Of a stretch of DNA of 13,287 bases, positions 1 to 8,837 are shown piece by piece. A program made the translations under genes and the position numbers. The DNA is from an uncultured Bacteroides sp. (GTDB lineage: Bacteria; Bacteroidota; Bacteroidia; Bacteroidales; Bacteroidaceae): assembly GCA_900542985.1 (NCBI GenBank), contig UQPQ01000060.1, positions 1-13,287 of the forward strand, read 5' to 3'. The notes under the pieces were generated by a model. It was given only the letters and a program-made list of their open reading frames with translations, ran no database searches and had not been told where the DNA came from. The stretch's first letter is position 1. Every line of letters starts with the position of its first letter.

Positions 1-1334
1 ATCTGTCTACTATGATTCCGGATTCGATAGTGATGCCTTGGGGACCGGGTGAAATAAAAAAATGGTTTGATGGTGGTGGCGGTTTGTACGATGATGTGTA
101 TGTGGATTTAACCTTCATCGAAACCATGGAGCGTTGTGGCTTGGATACCCCTGCTGATTCTTTTGCCGTAGATTTCTTAGCCAAAGAATATCCTTTGTGT
201 CATGCCAATCAGCAGGCCAGATACAACCTCTTGCATGGTTTATCCGCTCGCGAAAGTGGTTATTGGAAAAACAATCCGCATGCCAATTGCTTGGATTTCC
301 AGATTGAAGCCGATTTTGCCGGTATTGTAACACCGGGTATGGTGAATAGTGCAGTCGATATCTGCGACCGTGCTGGGCACATCATGGCTTGTGGCGACGG
401 TTGGTATGGTGGTGTATATGTAGCGGCCATGTATTCCTTGGCTTATGTGAGCAATGACGTGAATTTCATTGTTACGGAAGCATTGAAGTCGGTACCGGCT
501 GAAAGTAAGTTCCATGAATGCATGAGCGACGTTATCTGTTGGCATCAGCAATATCCTACAGACTGGAAAAAATGTTGGCAAGAGATTGAAAACAAATGGG
601 GAACCGCCGATATCGCTTGTCCCGATGGTGTAGAAGTACCTTTTAATATTGAAGCCTACGTGAATGGTGCCTACATTGTCTTGGGCCTGCTGTATGGTGA
701 AGGCGATTTTGAACGTACCATTGATATTTCTACACGTGCCGGTCAGGATTCAGATTGTAATCCAGCTTCTTCAGGTGGTATCATTGCTACCATGTTGGGT
801 TATAACCAATTGCCTGAAAAATATAGAACCGTTTTGATGGAAGTAGCCGATCGTCCTTTCAATAATACTGTAAGTTTTAATAAAGGTTGCGAGTTGAGTT
901 ACGGACAGGCATTACGTTTTATTGAACGCGAGGGGGGGAAGGTGAATCAGGATGTGATAGAAATCAACTATCAGGAACCGAAAGCCGCACCGCTTGAAAT
1001 CAGCTTTGAAGGATTGAAGCTTGATAAGCGCATATCTATAGAGAATTGGGTAGCTAAGTTCCCGGAAATTAAATTCCATGGTATAGGTGCTGTTATCAAG
1101 GGAGCCGTGCAAGGTGAAAATGTTCCTGAAGATTATGTCGCTCAGTTAGAAGTTTACTTTAACGATAAACTGGTAGAAACTTGCGAGTTGCCTTTGAAGT
1201 ACAATCACCGTAAACATGAATTGTTCTTCAACTATGAACAGCCTGAAGGAGATTACACGCTGACTTGTAAATGGTTAAATCCAGTGAAAAGTGCTGATAT
1301 TTGGGTGAGAGAAGTGGTGACCTATACGAAGTAA
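1..1334 (+). CDS. ADP-ribosylglycohydrolase-fold family protein (5' partial)
   Basis: The reading frame is open from the left edge (first whole codon at base 3) and no convincing start is present, so the N-terminus is probably outside the window; the ATG at 12 lies just before family-like sequence. Numbering from that Met, an Asp-rich motif YDDVYVD (residues 26-32) and a later GQDSDCN (244-250) match the paired acidic, dinuclear-metal-binding motifs of the ADP-ribosylglycohydrolase (DraG/ARH) fold. Residues from about 325 to 440 form a separate beta-rich C-terminal domain. No signal peptide is visible, but the true N-terminus is unseen. Members of this fold in PULs are not proven to act on ADP-ribose; hydrolysis of another glycosidic bond is possible. 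The gene is followed after 36 bp by the epimerase gene, suggesting one transcript and a role in processing imported sugars. A seven-G run (932-938) sits between the domains. Fold assignment is firm, substrate unknown. Confidence 0.85.
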   Translation, partial: LSTMIPDSIVMPWGPGEIKKWFDGGGGLYDDVYVDLTFIETMERCGLDTPADSFAVDFLAKEYPLCHANQQARYNLLHGLSARESGYWKNNPHANCLDFQIEADFAGIVTPGMVNSAVDICDRAGHIMACGDGWYGGVYVAAMYSLAYVSNDVNFIVTEALKSVPAESKFHECMSDVICWHQQYPTDWKKCWQEIENKWGTADIACPDGVEVPFNIEAYVNGAYIVLGLLYGEGDFERTIDISTRAGQDSDCNPASSGGIIATMLGYNQLPEKYRTVLMEVADRPFNNTVSFNKGCELSYGQALRFIEREGGKVNQDVIEINYQEPKAAPLEISFEGLKLDKRISIENWVAKFPEIKFHGIGAVIKGAVQGENVPEDYVAQLEVYFNDKLVETCELPLKYNHRKHELFFNYEQPEGDYTLTCKWLNPVKSADIWVREVVTYTK

Positions 1335-1370
1335 GAACATATTATATTAACCATTAAATAAGTCAATATT

Positions 1371-2552
1371 ATGGTAGATTTTAAACAGTTAGCAGAACAG
1401 TATAAGGAAGAACTGCTGGATCGGGTACTTCCTTTTTGGTTGGAACATTCACAAGATGCCGAGTTCGGCGGATACTTCACTTGCTTGAACCGCGATGGAT
1501 CTGTGTTCGATACAGATAAGTTCATTTGGTTGCAAGGTCGTGAAGTATGGCTTTTCTCCATGCTTTATAATAAAGTAGAGAAGCGTCAGGAGTGGCTCGA
1601 TTGTGCTATTCATGGAGGAGAATTCCTGAAAAAGTACGGTCACGATGGTAATTATAATTGGTATTTTTCTCTAGATCGCCAAGGCAACCCGTTGGTTGAG
1701 CCTTATAACATATTCTCTTACACCTTTGCCACCATGGCTTTTGGTCAGTTAAGCTTGGCCACTGGTAATCAAGAATATGCTGATATAGCCAAAAAGACTT
1801 TTGATATTGTTTTGTCAAAGGTAGATAATCCGAAAGGCAAGTGGAACAAGCTGCATCCCGGAACTCGTAATCTGAAGGGCTTTGCCTTGCCCATGATTCT
1901 TTGTAATTTGGCATTGGAAATAGAACATTTGCTCGATGAAGATTTCTTGGTGAAAACCATGGATGTATGTATACATGAGGTGATGGAAGCTTTCTTGCGT
2001 CCGGAATTAGGCGGTATTATTGTAGAAAATCTGAATGGTGACAATTCGTTGGTTGATTGTTTTGAAGGTCGTCAGGTAACTCCCGGTCATGCCATTGAAG
2101 CCATGTGGTTTATCATGGATTTAGGCAAGCGTTTGAACCGTCCGGAATTGATAGCAAAGGCTAAGGACACAGCTTTGAAAATGTTGGAGTATGGTTGGGA
2201 CAAGGAATTCGGTGGTATTTATTACTTCATGGACCGCAAAGGTTGTCCTCCCCAGCAGTTGGAATGGGATCAGAAATTATGGTGGGTACACATTGAAACC
2301 TTGATTTCCATGTTGAAAGGTTATCAGTTTACAGGCGATGAAAGATGCCTGGAATGGTTTGAAAAAGTACACGATTACACATGGACGCATTTTAAGGATG
2401 CCGAACATCCTGAATGGTATGGTTATCTGAACCGTCGTGGGGAAGTGCTCTTACCGTTGAAGGGTGGAAAGTGGAAAGGCTGTTTCCATGTGCCAAGAGG
2501 ACTCTATCAATGTTGGAAGACATTGGAATACATTTATTTGGATAAGAAATGA
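1371..2552 (+). CDS. N-acylglucosamine 2-epimerase (RenBP/AGE-type)
   Basis: This 393-residue protein has the usual length and an all-helical (alpha/alpha)6-barrel pattern of the AGE family, which interconverts GlcNAc and ManNAc or related sugars. Visible family landmarks are WLQGREVW (Arg57), TPGHAIEA (His240) and KGCFHVPRG (His373). The two histidines correspond to the catalytic pair known in mammalian renin-binding protein/AGE. The KGCFHVPR form resembles RenBP rather than cellobiose 2-epimerase, which as I recall has an HNGR-like sequence there. No signal peptide is seen, so it should be cytoplasmic. It lies 36 bp after the ADP-ribosylglycohydrolase-like gene and 27 bp before the susC-like gene, in an AT-rich gap without obvious terminator. 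Neighbouring sialate lyase (nanA) and transporter (nanT) genes, seen in the Bacteroides nan cluster, are absent here. GlcNAc/ManNAc epimerization is the best guess; a related aldose or disaccharide substrate cannot be excluded. Confidence 0.9.
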   Translation: MVDFKQLAEQYKEELLDRVLPFWLEHSQDAEFGGYFTCLNRDGSVFDTDKFIWLQGREVWLFSMLYNKVEKRQEWLDCAIHGGEFLKKYGHDGNYNWYFSLDRQGNPLVEPYNIFSYTFATMAFGQLSLATGNQEYADIAKKTFDIVLSKVDNPKGKWNKLHPGTRNLKGFALPMILCNLALEIEHLLDEDFLVKTMDVCIHEVMEAFLRPELGGIIVENLNGDNSLVDCFEGRQVTPGHAIEAMWFIMDLGKRLNRPELIAKAKDTALKMLEYGWDKEFGGIYYFMDRKGCPPQQLEWDQKLWWVHIETLISMLKGYQFTGDERCLEWFEKVHDYTWTHFKDAEHPEWYGYLNRRGEVLLPLKGGKWKGCFHVPRGLYQCWKTLEYIYLDKK

Positions 2553-2579
2553 TACTAATTAATAAAATTCTAATATAAA

Positions 2580-5500
2580 ATGAAAAACAAGTATTTTTGT
2601 TGGCTATTCTTGTTATTTGCTTTGATTAGTGCTGGCGCTAATGCTCAGGTGAAGGTAGAGGGTAGTGTATTCGACGAGATGGATAATCCGTTGATTGGTG
2701 TGTCTGTGTTTACAGAGAATCGTAAGGCAGGTACGGTGACCGATGTGGATGGTCATTTCTCTATTACCGTGCCGAACACAAGGGAAATCTTAACCTTTTC
2801 TTATGTGGGTTATACTACCCAAAAAGTGACTTTGAAAGGTCGAAAACTTTTGAAGGTGGTTTTGAAAGAAGACTCAGAACTGCTGGACGAGGTAGTAGTG
2901 GTAGGTTACGGTACACAGAAGAAAGGTAGTGTTACCGGTGCTATCTCTCAAGTAGGTAACAAAGAATTGAAGATGGCTCCTAGTGGTTCTCTTTCTAATA
3001 TGTTGGCCGGTCGTTTGCCGGGTTTGATTACAAAGCAGAGCAGTGGTCAACCGGGTCAAGATGGATCTAGTTTGTATATCCGTGGTAATGGTGCTGGTGA
3101 CGGTGACCCTTTGATTGTTGTCGATGGTGTTGTAACGGACTATTTTCCCTCATTCTCACAAGATGAAGTAGAATCAATTACTATCTTGAAGGATGCTACT
3201 GCAGCTGCTGTATATGGTGTGCGCGCTGCTGCCGGTGTTATTTTGGTGACTACGAAACGTGGTACAGTACAGAAGCCTACGGTTACCGTGAATTCTTCGG
3301 TTACTTTAAGTCAGAATACAAATTTTCCGGAATTCCTAAATGGTCCCGATTTTGCGTATTGGTACAATACAGCACAGCGTATGGATGGAGTAGCAGAAGA
3401 AAGTTTGCGCTTTTCCGCTGATGAAATAGCTCGTATTGAAAATCCTGGCTCTGACGAACAGGTATATGGTAATACCGATTGGTTTGATTTGCTTTTCAAA
3501 GATGTTGCTCCTACTTATACTAATAATGTATCTGTATCAGGTGGTACAGATAAATTAAAGTTCTTTGCTTCTGTTGGAGCTTATAATCAAAAGGGTATCA
3601 TTGATAAAACTTCTTATGATAAGTATAACTTCCGTTCCAATATGGATGCAAAGATTACCGATAATTTTGATTTGTCTTTAGGCTTGTCTGGTTATGTTTC
3701 TACAGATAGCGAGCCGGGGGCTGGTGCCGGTCCGGGTACTTATGCTTCTATTTTCCAGCAGGCTATGCTGTCTTACCCTTACTTGCGCTCTGAATACAAC
3801 GGTCTTCCTGTCGGTAGCTTGAACTTGGATGGTAACGGTAATAACAACCCTATTGCCGCTCGTGACCTTTCTGGTAAGAATACTAATAAGAAAACTTATT
3901 TCCAAGGAAATGTCTCTATGAAGTGGCAATTGCCAGTTAAAGGATTAAGTGTGAAGTTGAATGGTTCATATGTGAAGCATTATGCTATGCGTAAGAAATA
4001 TTTTTTGCCTTATGATTTGAATTGTTGGAATCAAAGTACTCGTAGTTGGGGGGTTGAAAAAGGCAGAATTGCTAGTACAGCGTCCTTGAACCAGTGGTTT
4101 ACTGAAACAGAGGAATATACCATTCAGCCAGCGATTGAATACGCTAATAACTTCGGGAAACATGCTGTATCTGGTTTGTTTTTGTATGAATTTACAAATT
4201 CTAAATTTTCAAGTTTATCAGCGGGTAGAGAAGATTTTCCTATTACCGATATCATGGATATGTCATGGGGACAAAAAGTTAACGATAATTTGGTGAAGGG
4301 TGGTCATGGCATAGATAAACGTGCCGGTTATGTTTTGCGTTTGAATTATTCTTATGATGATAAGTACTTATTGGAAATAACAAGTAGAATCGATGCTTCG
4401 ACGGCCTTGCCTAAGAAGTACAGATGGGGTGTATTTCCCGGTGTCTCTGTAGGATGGCGTGTTTCTCAAGAAGACTTTTTTAAGGAAGCCGTTCCTTTTA
4501 TGGAAAATTTGAAGATTCGCGCATCGGCAGGACGTTTGGGTAGTGATAGAGCTATTAGTAATACAATGACTTATTTTTCAACCGCTAGTTTGTCTACAGA
4601 CCCTATTGTTTTGTTCGGTAATACACCTCAAAAGTATTTGGGTATCAGTCGTCCAGTTAACCCCTTATTGAAATGGGAGTTGACAGATACGTATAATGTG
4701 GGTATTGAGTCAAGTATGTGGAATGGCCTGTTGGGGGTAGAATTAGATGTGTTCTACATGAAGACAACCCGTTCATTGGAATCGCAGTCTGCCAGCTTCC
4801 CACCTTCTTTGGGAGATTATTATCCTGCTTATACGAATTATGGCTCTCATGATAATCGTGGTTTTGAATTGGTGTTGACACACCATAATTGTATTAAAAA
4901 TTTTAGCTACAATGTTCGTGGTAACATTTCATGGGCACGTAATAAGATTTTAAAAATGACAGAAGATCCTAATGTACCTAATTATATGCGTAGTACTGGA
5001 CGTCCGATGGGTGAGTATTGGGGATTTGTAGCAGAAGGCTTGTTCCAGACGGAAGAAGAAATTGCACACAGCGCAGTTTATGGTCCTACACTTCCTGGTG
5101 ATATTAAACTGAAAGATATCAACGGTGATGGTAAGATTACCTATGATCAGGATAGAGTACCCATCGGTCGTAGTAGTACACCGGAAATGATGTTTGGTTT
5201 AAATATCGGAGCTGAGTGGAAAGGTATAGATTTCTCTATGTTGTGGCAAGGTGCGGCTTTGTTTGATGTGAATCTCTGTGGAATGTATGCGAATGTAGGT
5301 TACGATAATACTTTCTATACAAAACCTTTTTATTGTGATGGTAATACTCCTTACTATTTGGTGGAAAACTCTTGGCGTCCTGATAATCCGGATGCAGAAT
5401 ATCCTCGTTTGGGTATTGTTTCACGGGATAATGGTGGTAAAATGTCTTCTTGGTGGGTGGAAAATGGTACCTACATACGTTTGAAAAGTATGCAGATTGG

Positions 5501-5684
5501 TTACACATTGCCATCTCAATGGGTTACACCGGCAGGCATTAAAAAAGTACGTTTTTATGTTTCTGGTGGTAACTTGTTAACATTTTCCCATTTGAAGCAT
5601 TTGGATCCTGAAATGCCGAGTGTTAATCAAGGATACTATCCACAACAACGTACGTATGAATTGGGATTAAATGTTACATTCTAA
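2580..5684 (+). CDS. SusC/RagA-like TonB-dependent outer-membrane transporter
   Basis: A 1034-residue SusC-type transporter that would import oligosaccharides across the outer membrane using TonB energy. A signal peptide (residues 1-22, ending ANA before Gln23) is followed by a CarboxypepD_reg-like beta-sandwich (about 24-98, GTVTDVDGHF and FSYVGY landmarks). Next come the DEVVVVGYGTQKKG stretch at 103-116 that marks the SusC TonB-box/plug boundary, and a plug containing LIVVDGV, ESITILKDATAAAVYG and VILVTTKRG up to about residue 228. The remainder is a 22-strand-type barrel. An Asp-rich DINGDGKITYDQD loop (846-858), usual in SusC proteins, lies near the end, and the chain closes with an aromatic-ending strand (GLNVTF) typical of BAM recognition. 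Its stop codon is two bases from the susD-like start, so the two are almost certainly co-expressed and form the SusCD complex. The substrate cannot be predicted from the sequence. Confidence 0.97.
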   Translation: MKNKYFCWLFLLFALISAGANAQVKVEGSVFDEMDNPLIGVSVFTENRKAGTVTDVDGHFSITVPNTREILTFSYVGYTTQKVTLKGRKLLKVVLKEDSELLDEVVVVGYGTQKKGSVTGAISQVGNKELKMAPSGSLSNMLAGRLPGLITKQSSGQPGQDGSSLYIRGNGAGDGDPLIVVDGVVTDYFPSFSQDEVESITILKDATAAAVYGVRAAAGVILVTTKRGTVQKPTVTVNSSVTLSQNTNFPEFLNGPDFAYWYNTAQRMDGVAEESLRFSADEIARIENPGSDEQVYGNTDWFDLLFKDVAPTYTNNVSVSGGTDKLKFFASVGAYNQKGIIDKTSYDKYNFRSNMDAKITDNFDLSLGLSGYVSTDSEPGAGAGPGTYASIFQQAMLSYPYLRSEYNGLPVGSLNLDGNGNNNPIAARDLSGKNTNKKTYFQGNVSMKWQLPVKGLSVKLNGSYVKHYAMRKKYFLPYDLNCWNQSTRSWGVEKGRIASTASLNQWFTETEEYTIQPAIEYANNFGKHAVSGLFLYEFTNSKFSSLSAGREDFPITDIMDMSWGQKVNDNLVKGGHGIDKRAGYVLRLNYSYDDKYLLEITSRIDASTALPKKYRWGVFPGVSVGWRVSQEDFFKEAVPFMENLKIRASAGRLGSDRAISNTMTYFSTASLSTDPIVLFGNTPQKYLGISRPVNPLLKWELTDTYNVGIESSMWNGLLGVELDVFYMKTTRSLESQSASFPPSLGDYYPAYTNYGSHDNRGFELVLTHHNCIKNFSYNVRGNISWARNKILKMTEDPNVPNYMRSTGRPMGEYWGFVAEGLFQTEEEIAHSAVYGPTLPGDIKLKDINGDGKITYDQDRVPIGRSSTPEMMFGLNIGAEWKGIDFSMLWQGAALFDVNLCGMYANVGYDNTFYTKPFYCDGNTPYYLVENSWRPDNPDAEYPRLGIVSRDNGGKMSSWWVENGTYIRLKSMQIGYTLPSQWVTPAGIKKVRFYVSGGNLLTFSHLKHLDPEMPSVNQGYYPQQRTYELGLNVTF

Positions 5685-5686
5685 AA

Positions 5687-7333
5687 ATGAAGAAAATGAA
5701 ATCAAAAAATAAAATTCTTGCTGTTACTGCATTCGCAATGCTGTCATTGATGGGGTGTAATATCGACCCAATTTTGACGGATAGTTATTCAGAGGATGTA
5801 GCCTGGTCAAATGTTGACAATTTACGTTTAAATTTAAATGGCTTTTATTCGTTGATTGGAGGTTATTACGGAAGTGAGGTAGAGAATGATGCATGTACGG
5901 ATATTCTAAAGATGAATGGGCCACGTGATTCAGAAAACCTGTTTGTTTTTGGATCTGCTCCGATTACTCCTGCCGCTAATCCTTTCAATAATTGGGATAA
6001 CCGTCATACATGGCAACTATCTTGCTGTAGATTCTTGCATAACTTGGCAGAACATAGAGGTAATTTTCCAGAGAGCATAGCTAATGAAGCTGAGGCTGAG
6101 GCCCGTTTTTTCCGTGCATTAGTGAATTTTGATTTGGCTAAAAGATTTGGTGCCAGCTTTATCTTGCATAAGGAACTTCCGGTAATGGGAGAAAAGAACC
6201 ATGCTCGTTGTACTCCTGAAGAATGTTGGGATTTCATTTATGAAGACTTGACGTTTGCTGCGAAATATCTGCCCAAGCGTTGGGATGATGCTACCAAAGA
6301 TCCTTGGGGAGAAGCTACTCATACTGGACGTGTCACTCAAGGTGCAGCTTGGGGAATGTTGGCTCGTGCCATGCTTTATGCGCAACGTTGGAAAGATGCA
6401 TCCGATGCTGCTTTGGAAGTGAAGAAGTTAGGTTATGCTTTGTATAAGAATCCTAGCCGTCCAGATAAAGGTTACGGTGAATTGTTCATGAACAGAAGAA
6501 GTGCGCGTGTAGATAATAATGAAAGTATTATAGAATGTGGTTATTCTTATGATGATGAGATGGACTATTCGTTTGATTATTTTTATTGTCCACCCAGCGA
6601 TGGAGGTTATGCAGAAGCCAGTCCTACTGAGGATTTGGTATCTGCTTACGAAATGGCAGATGGACGTGAGTTCAGTTGGTCTGATCCTACAATGAAAGCG
6701 AATCCGTATGTAGGTCGTGAACCGCGTTTCTATGCATCGATTCTTTATAACGGTGCACCTTGGAAGGGGCAAACGCTTTATACCTATGAGGGATGTAACG
6801 ATGGTTATGCATTAGGAGGTGGTACTACCTGTACTGGTTATTATATGCGCAAGTTGTTTGATGAGAATTTACCTAAGAATGGCATAAGAGCAACGGACTT
6901 GACGTATTACTATATGCGTTATGCTGAAGTCTTGTTGATTTATGCAGAAGCTATGGCAGAACAAGGGGATATTCCTGCAGCATTGGAGGCCTTGAATGAA
7001 GTGCGTGCCAGAGTTGATTTGCCTGCAAAATCTGCTAAGAACAAGACTGAGTTTATGAAATTGCTTCGTCATGAAAGAATGATTGAGTTGGCTTTTGAAG
7101 GACATCGCTTTTGGGATATCCGCCGTTGGGGATTGGGTACAACATTGCTGAATGATGTTCATATGAAGGGAATCAAACCCACCAAGACTAGTGAAGGTAC
7201 TTATGAATATAAAGTAGTGGATTGTGATGCCGGTTCTACGCGTGTATATTTGGAAAAATACAATCGTTTTCCTATTCCGTTGTCGGAATTGCAACAGAAC
7301 ACTGCATGTGAACAATTTGATGAGTGGAAATAA
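5687..7333 (+). CDS. SusD/RagB-like outer-membrane lipoprotein
   Basis: A 548-residue SusD-type lipoprotein that would form the lid of the SusC pore and bind the target glycan at the cell surface. The signal peptide ends in SLMGC, with Cys24 as the lipid-attachment site, followed by Asn-Ile-Asp-Pro. An N-terminal helical/TPR-like region includes ARFFRALVNFDLAKRFG (about 138-154). The C-terminal RagB/SusD signatures are ERMIELAFEGHRFWDIRRWG near residues 460-482 and YNRFPIPLSEL at 525-535. Length fits the family. The start is the ATG at 5687, two bases after the transporter stop; a second in-frame ATG at 5696 (MKSKNK) would also leave a full signal peptide, so the exact start is uncertain. It pairs with the upstream transporter. 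Confidence 0.96.
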   Translation: MKKMKSKNKILAVTAFAMLSLMGCNIDPILTDSYSEDVAWSNVDNLRLNLNGFYSLIGGYYGSEVENDACTDILKMNGPRDSENLFVFGSAPITPAANPFNNWDNRHTWQLSCCRFLHNLAEHRGNFPESIANEAEAEARFFRALVNFDLAKRFGASFILHKELPVMGEKNHARCTPEECWDFIYEDLTFAAKYLPKRWDDATKDPWGEATHTGRVTQGAAWGMLARAMLYAQRWKDASDAALEVKKLGYALYKNPSRPDKGYGELFMNRRSARVDNNESIIECGYSYDDEMDYSFDYFYCPPSDGGYAEASPTEDLVSAYEMADGREFSWSDPTMKANPYVGREPRFYASILYNGAPWKGQTLYTYEGCNDGYALGGGTTCTGYYMRKLFDENLPKNGIRATDLTYYYMRYAEVLLIYAEAMAEQGDIPAALEALNEVRARVDLPAKSAKNKTEFMKLLRHERMIELAFEGHRFWDIRRWGLGTTLLNDVHMKGIKPTKTSEGTYEYKVVDCDAGSTRVYLEKYNRFPIPLSELQQNTACEQFDEWK

Positions 7334-7347
7334 TTAAATTTAAGGTT

Positions 7348-8766
7348 ATGAAATTATTGAATAAACTTACGATATTAGCATGTCTGTTTATAGGAGCCTT
7401 GGCTTCTTGTGAGTCTCCTGATTTGGCTGAAGGACGAACAGATCAAGTCAATGGTTTGTTGAATGTTACTATTAAGATTCCGGGTAATCCTGCAGAATAT
7501 TCGGCTACAAAGAAAGGTCCTTATGAGGAAAATGAAGAAATCACAGTAAAGGTGCCTACTACAGATGACGCTCCTTTGGATTTGACTCGTTTGATGTGTA
7601 CAGTGAGTCTGGAACACAACTGTTATATGGAAAATCCATTTAAGGGCGAAACAGATTTCACCAATCCTGTATTTGTTACTGTTATTGATGTAAATGGTAA
7701 TAAACATCACAATACGATTCGAATTTTACCCACGCCTCCGAAAACACGCTTCAGTAAGTTGTGGGATAAAAATGCCGTTGAGTTGAATATTGCTAGCCGT
7801 AATATCACTGGTTTGGCTATCAATGCTCAGGGATTGAATGTACAAGAGTACGATGGAAAGATTTATCGTTATGATATGAAGACAGGTTCTTCAGTTACTA
7901 CTATCGAGGCAGCTCGCTCATTTATGATGAAAGCTGATACTGACGATGCCGGTCATTTGGTGACCGCTCGTGATAATACGTATGGTGCTGGATTTATGGT
8001 ATATTATTATGATGAAACCAAGAAAGAACACATATTGTTGCTGGATTATACAGCAGGGGATGGTTGTCCGGATGATTTGGGTTATGAATTCAGCGTTATA
8101 GGAGATGTAACTTCAGGTAAAGCATTTATTTATGGTATGGCTCCAGGAATGATGACTATTTATTATTGGGAATTGCAGGATGGAGAATTGGTAACTCCTG
8201 CTAATCAACCGAACACATTGCGTTACGGACCTGCTGGTGGTAACTGGGATCGTGCTCAAGTACAACGTGCTTCATTGGATGATGATTCCGATCATTATTT
8301 GTCATTCTATTCCCCTTCTACAGCAGATGAAGATGATGAAACACAAGAAGGTAAGAAGGGTAGTCGTTTTCACATCTTCTCACCGTATATGGAAGTTACC
8401 GAGATGAATCCTCAAAGTCATGCCTATAAGATTTTGGACTTTAAGGTGTTTACTGTAAACAATGATGTATTTGTAGCATTCATAGAACAAGGTTATACAG
8501 CTTGGGCAAATGCCAGAGTTAAGGTGTTTGAAATTACTAAGCGTAGCATGATGGAACTTTCTCCGGAAGATGATGGTTACGATAAATTCTGTTTGTTCAG
8601 TGGTGATGAGATTGCACCTACCAACTATAATCGTTGGGGAGATATTGCAGTCTATAAGGAAGCCACTTCTACAGGATATGATATCTATATTGCATCTACT
8701 ATTGTTGGCTATGATACAAACGAGTCAAGAATCAGAATGTATAAGATGAATTATTATCCGCAATAG
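7348..8766 (+). CDS. Surface lipoprotein, putative SusE-position glycan-binding protein (DUF5018/DUF4623-like)
   Basis: I place the start at the ATG at 7348, giving 472 residues, because it begins a clean signal peptide (MKLLNKLTILACLFIGALASC) with lipobox LASC and Cys21. The GTG at 7324 would overlap the susD-like gene and add eight residues before that Met. After the cysteine, residues about 30-125 look like an Ig-type beta-sandwich (LLNVTIKIPG, then ITVKVPTTDDAPLDLT), the pattern I associate with DUF5018-type domains. The remaining roughly 340 residues contain repeated short beta-strands with aromatic residues and turn-forming Asp/Gly, suggestive of a propeller-like or all-beta fold (DUF4623-like); this family name is from memory. 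No catalytic motif is recognisable. An acidic insert (about residues 322-335, TADEDDETQEGKKG) may be a surface loop. Position directly after susCD suggests a surface glycan-binding protein analogous to SusE/SusF. Confidence 0.8.
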   Translation: MKLLNKLTILACLFIGALASCESPDLAEGRTDQVNGLLNVTIKIPGNPAEYSATKKGPYEENEEITVKVPTTDDAPLDLTRLMCTVSLEHNCYMENPFKGETDFTNPVFVTVIDVNGNKHHNTIRILPTPPKTRFSKLWDKNAVELNIASRNITGLAINAQGLNVQEYDGKIYRYDMKTGSSVTTIEAARSFMMKADTDDAGHLVTARDNTYGAGFMVYYYDETKKEHILLLDYTAGDGCPDDLGYEFSVIGDVTSGKAFIYGMAPGMMTIYYWELQDGELVTPANQPNTLRYGPAGGNWDRAQVQRASLDDDSDHYLSFYSPSTADEDDETQEGKKGSRFHIFSPYMEVTEMNPQSHAYKILDFKVFTVNNDVFVAFIEQGYTAWANARVKVFEITKRSMMELSPEDDGYDKFCLFSGDEIAPTNYNRWGDIAVYKEATSTGYDIYIASTIVGYDTNESRIRMYKMNYYPQ

Positions 8767-8779
8767 TATTTAGTGCCAG

Positions 8780-8813
8780 TTCCTAAAGCATAGCGAATGT
8801 TATGCTTTAGGAA
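8780..8813 (+). terminator. Strong hairpin between the binding-protein gene and the DUF4434-like lipoprotein gene
   Basis: Bases 8781-8792 (TCCTAAAGCATA) are perfectly complementary to 8801-8812 (TATGCTTTAGGA), and 8780/8813 add another pair. The loop region can close further with G-T and C-G pairs, leaving a GAAT tetraloop. The stem starts 14 bases after the upstream stop codon. There is no T-run behind it, so it is not a textbook intrinsic terminator; an mRNA 3'-end stabiliser, processing site or partial terminator that lowers downstream expression is equally possible. Confidence 0.5.
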
Positions 8814-8819
8814 TGGTTG

Positions 8820-8837
8820 AATACTGCGAGAAGTATT
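8820..8837 (+). other. Weak second hairpin in the same spacer
   Basis: AATACT (8820-8825) and AGTATT (8832-8837) form a six-base-pair stem with a GCGAGA loop, seven bases after the strong hairpin. It is followed by TTCTTATAAAT rather than a clean T-run. Alone it is weak; paired with the preceding hairpin it could contribute to transcript termination or processing. It could also be chance in AT-rich DNA. Confidence 0.25.

Noticed and set aside
1371..2552. Cellobiose 2-epimerase as the identity of the epimerase
   Set aside because: The C-terminal histidine motif is KGCFHVPRG, as in RenBP/GlcNAc epimerase, not the HNGR-like form I recall for cellobiose 2-epimerases.
6869..7315. Long minus-strand open frames opposite the susD-like gene (and similar ones opposite other genes)
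   Set aside because: They lie antisense to strongly conserved coding sequence, contain low-information Ile/Thr/His-rich protein and no domains.
7324..7347. GTG at 7324 as the start of the third lipoprotein
   Set aside because: It overlaps the susD-like gene end, and the ATG at 7348 starts directly at a normal lipoprotein signal peptide.
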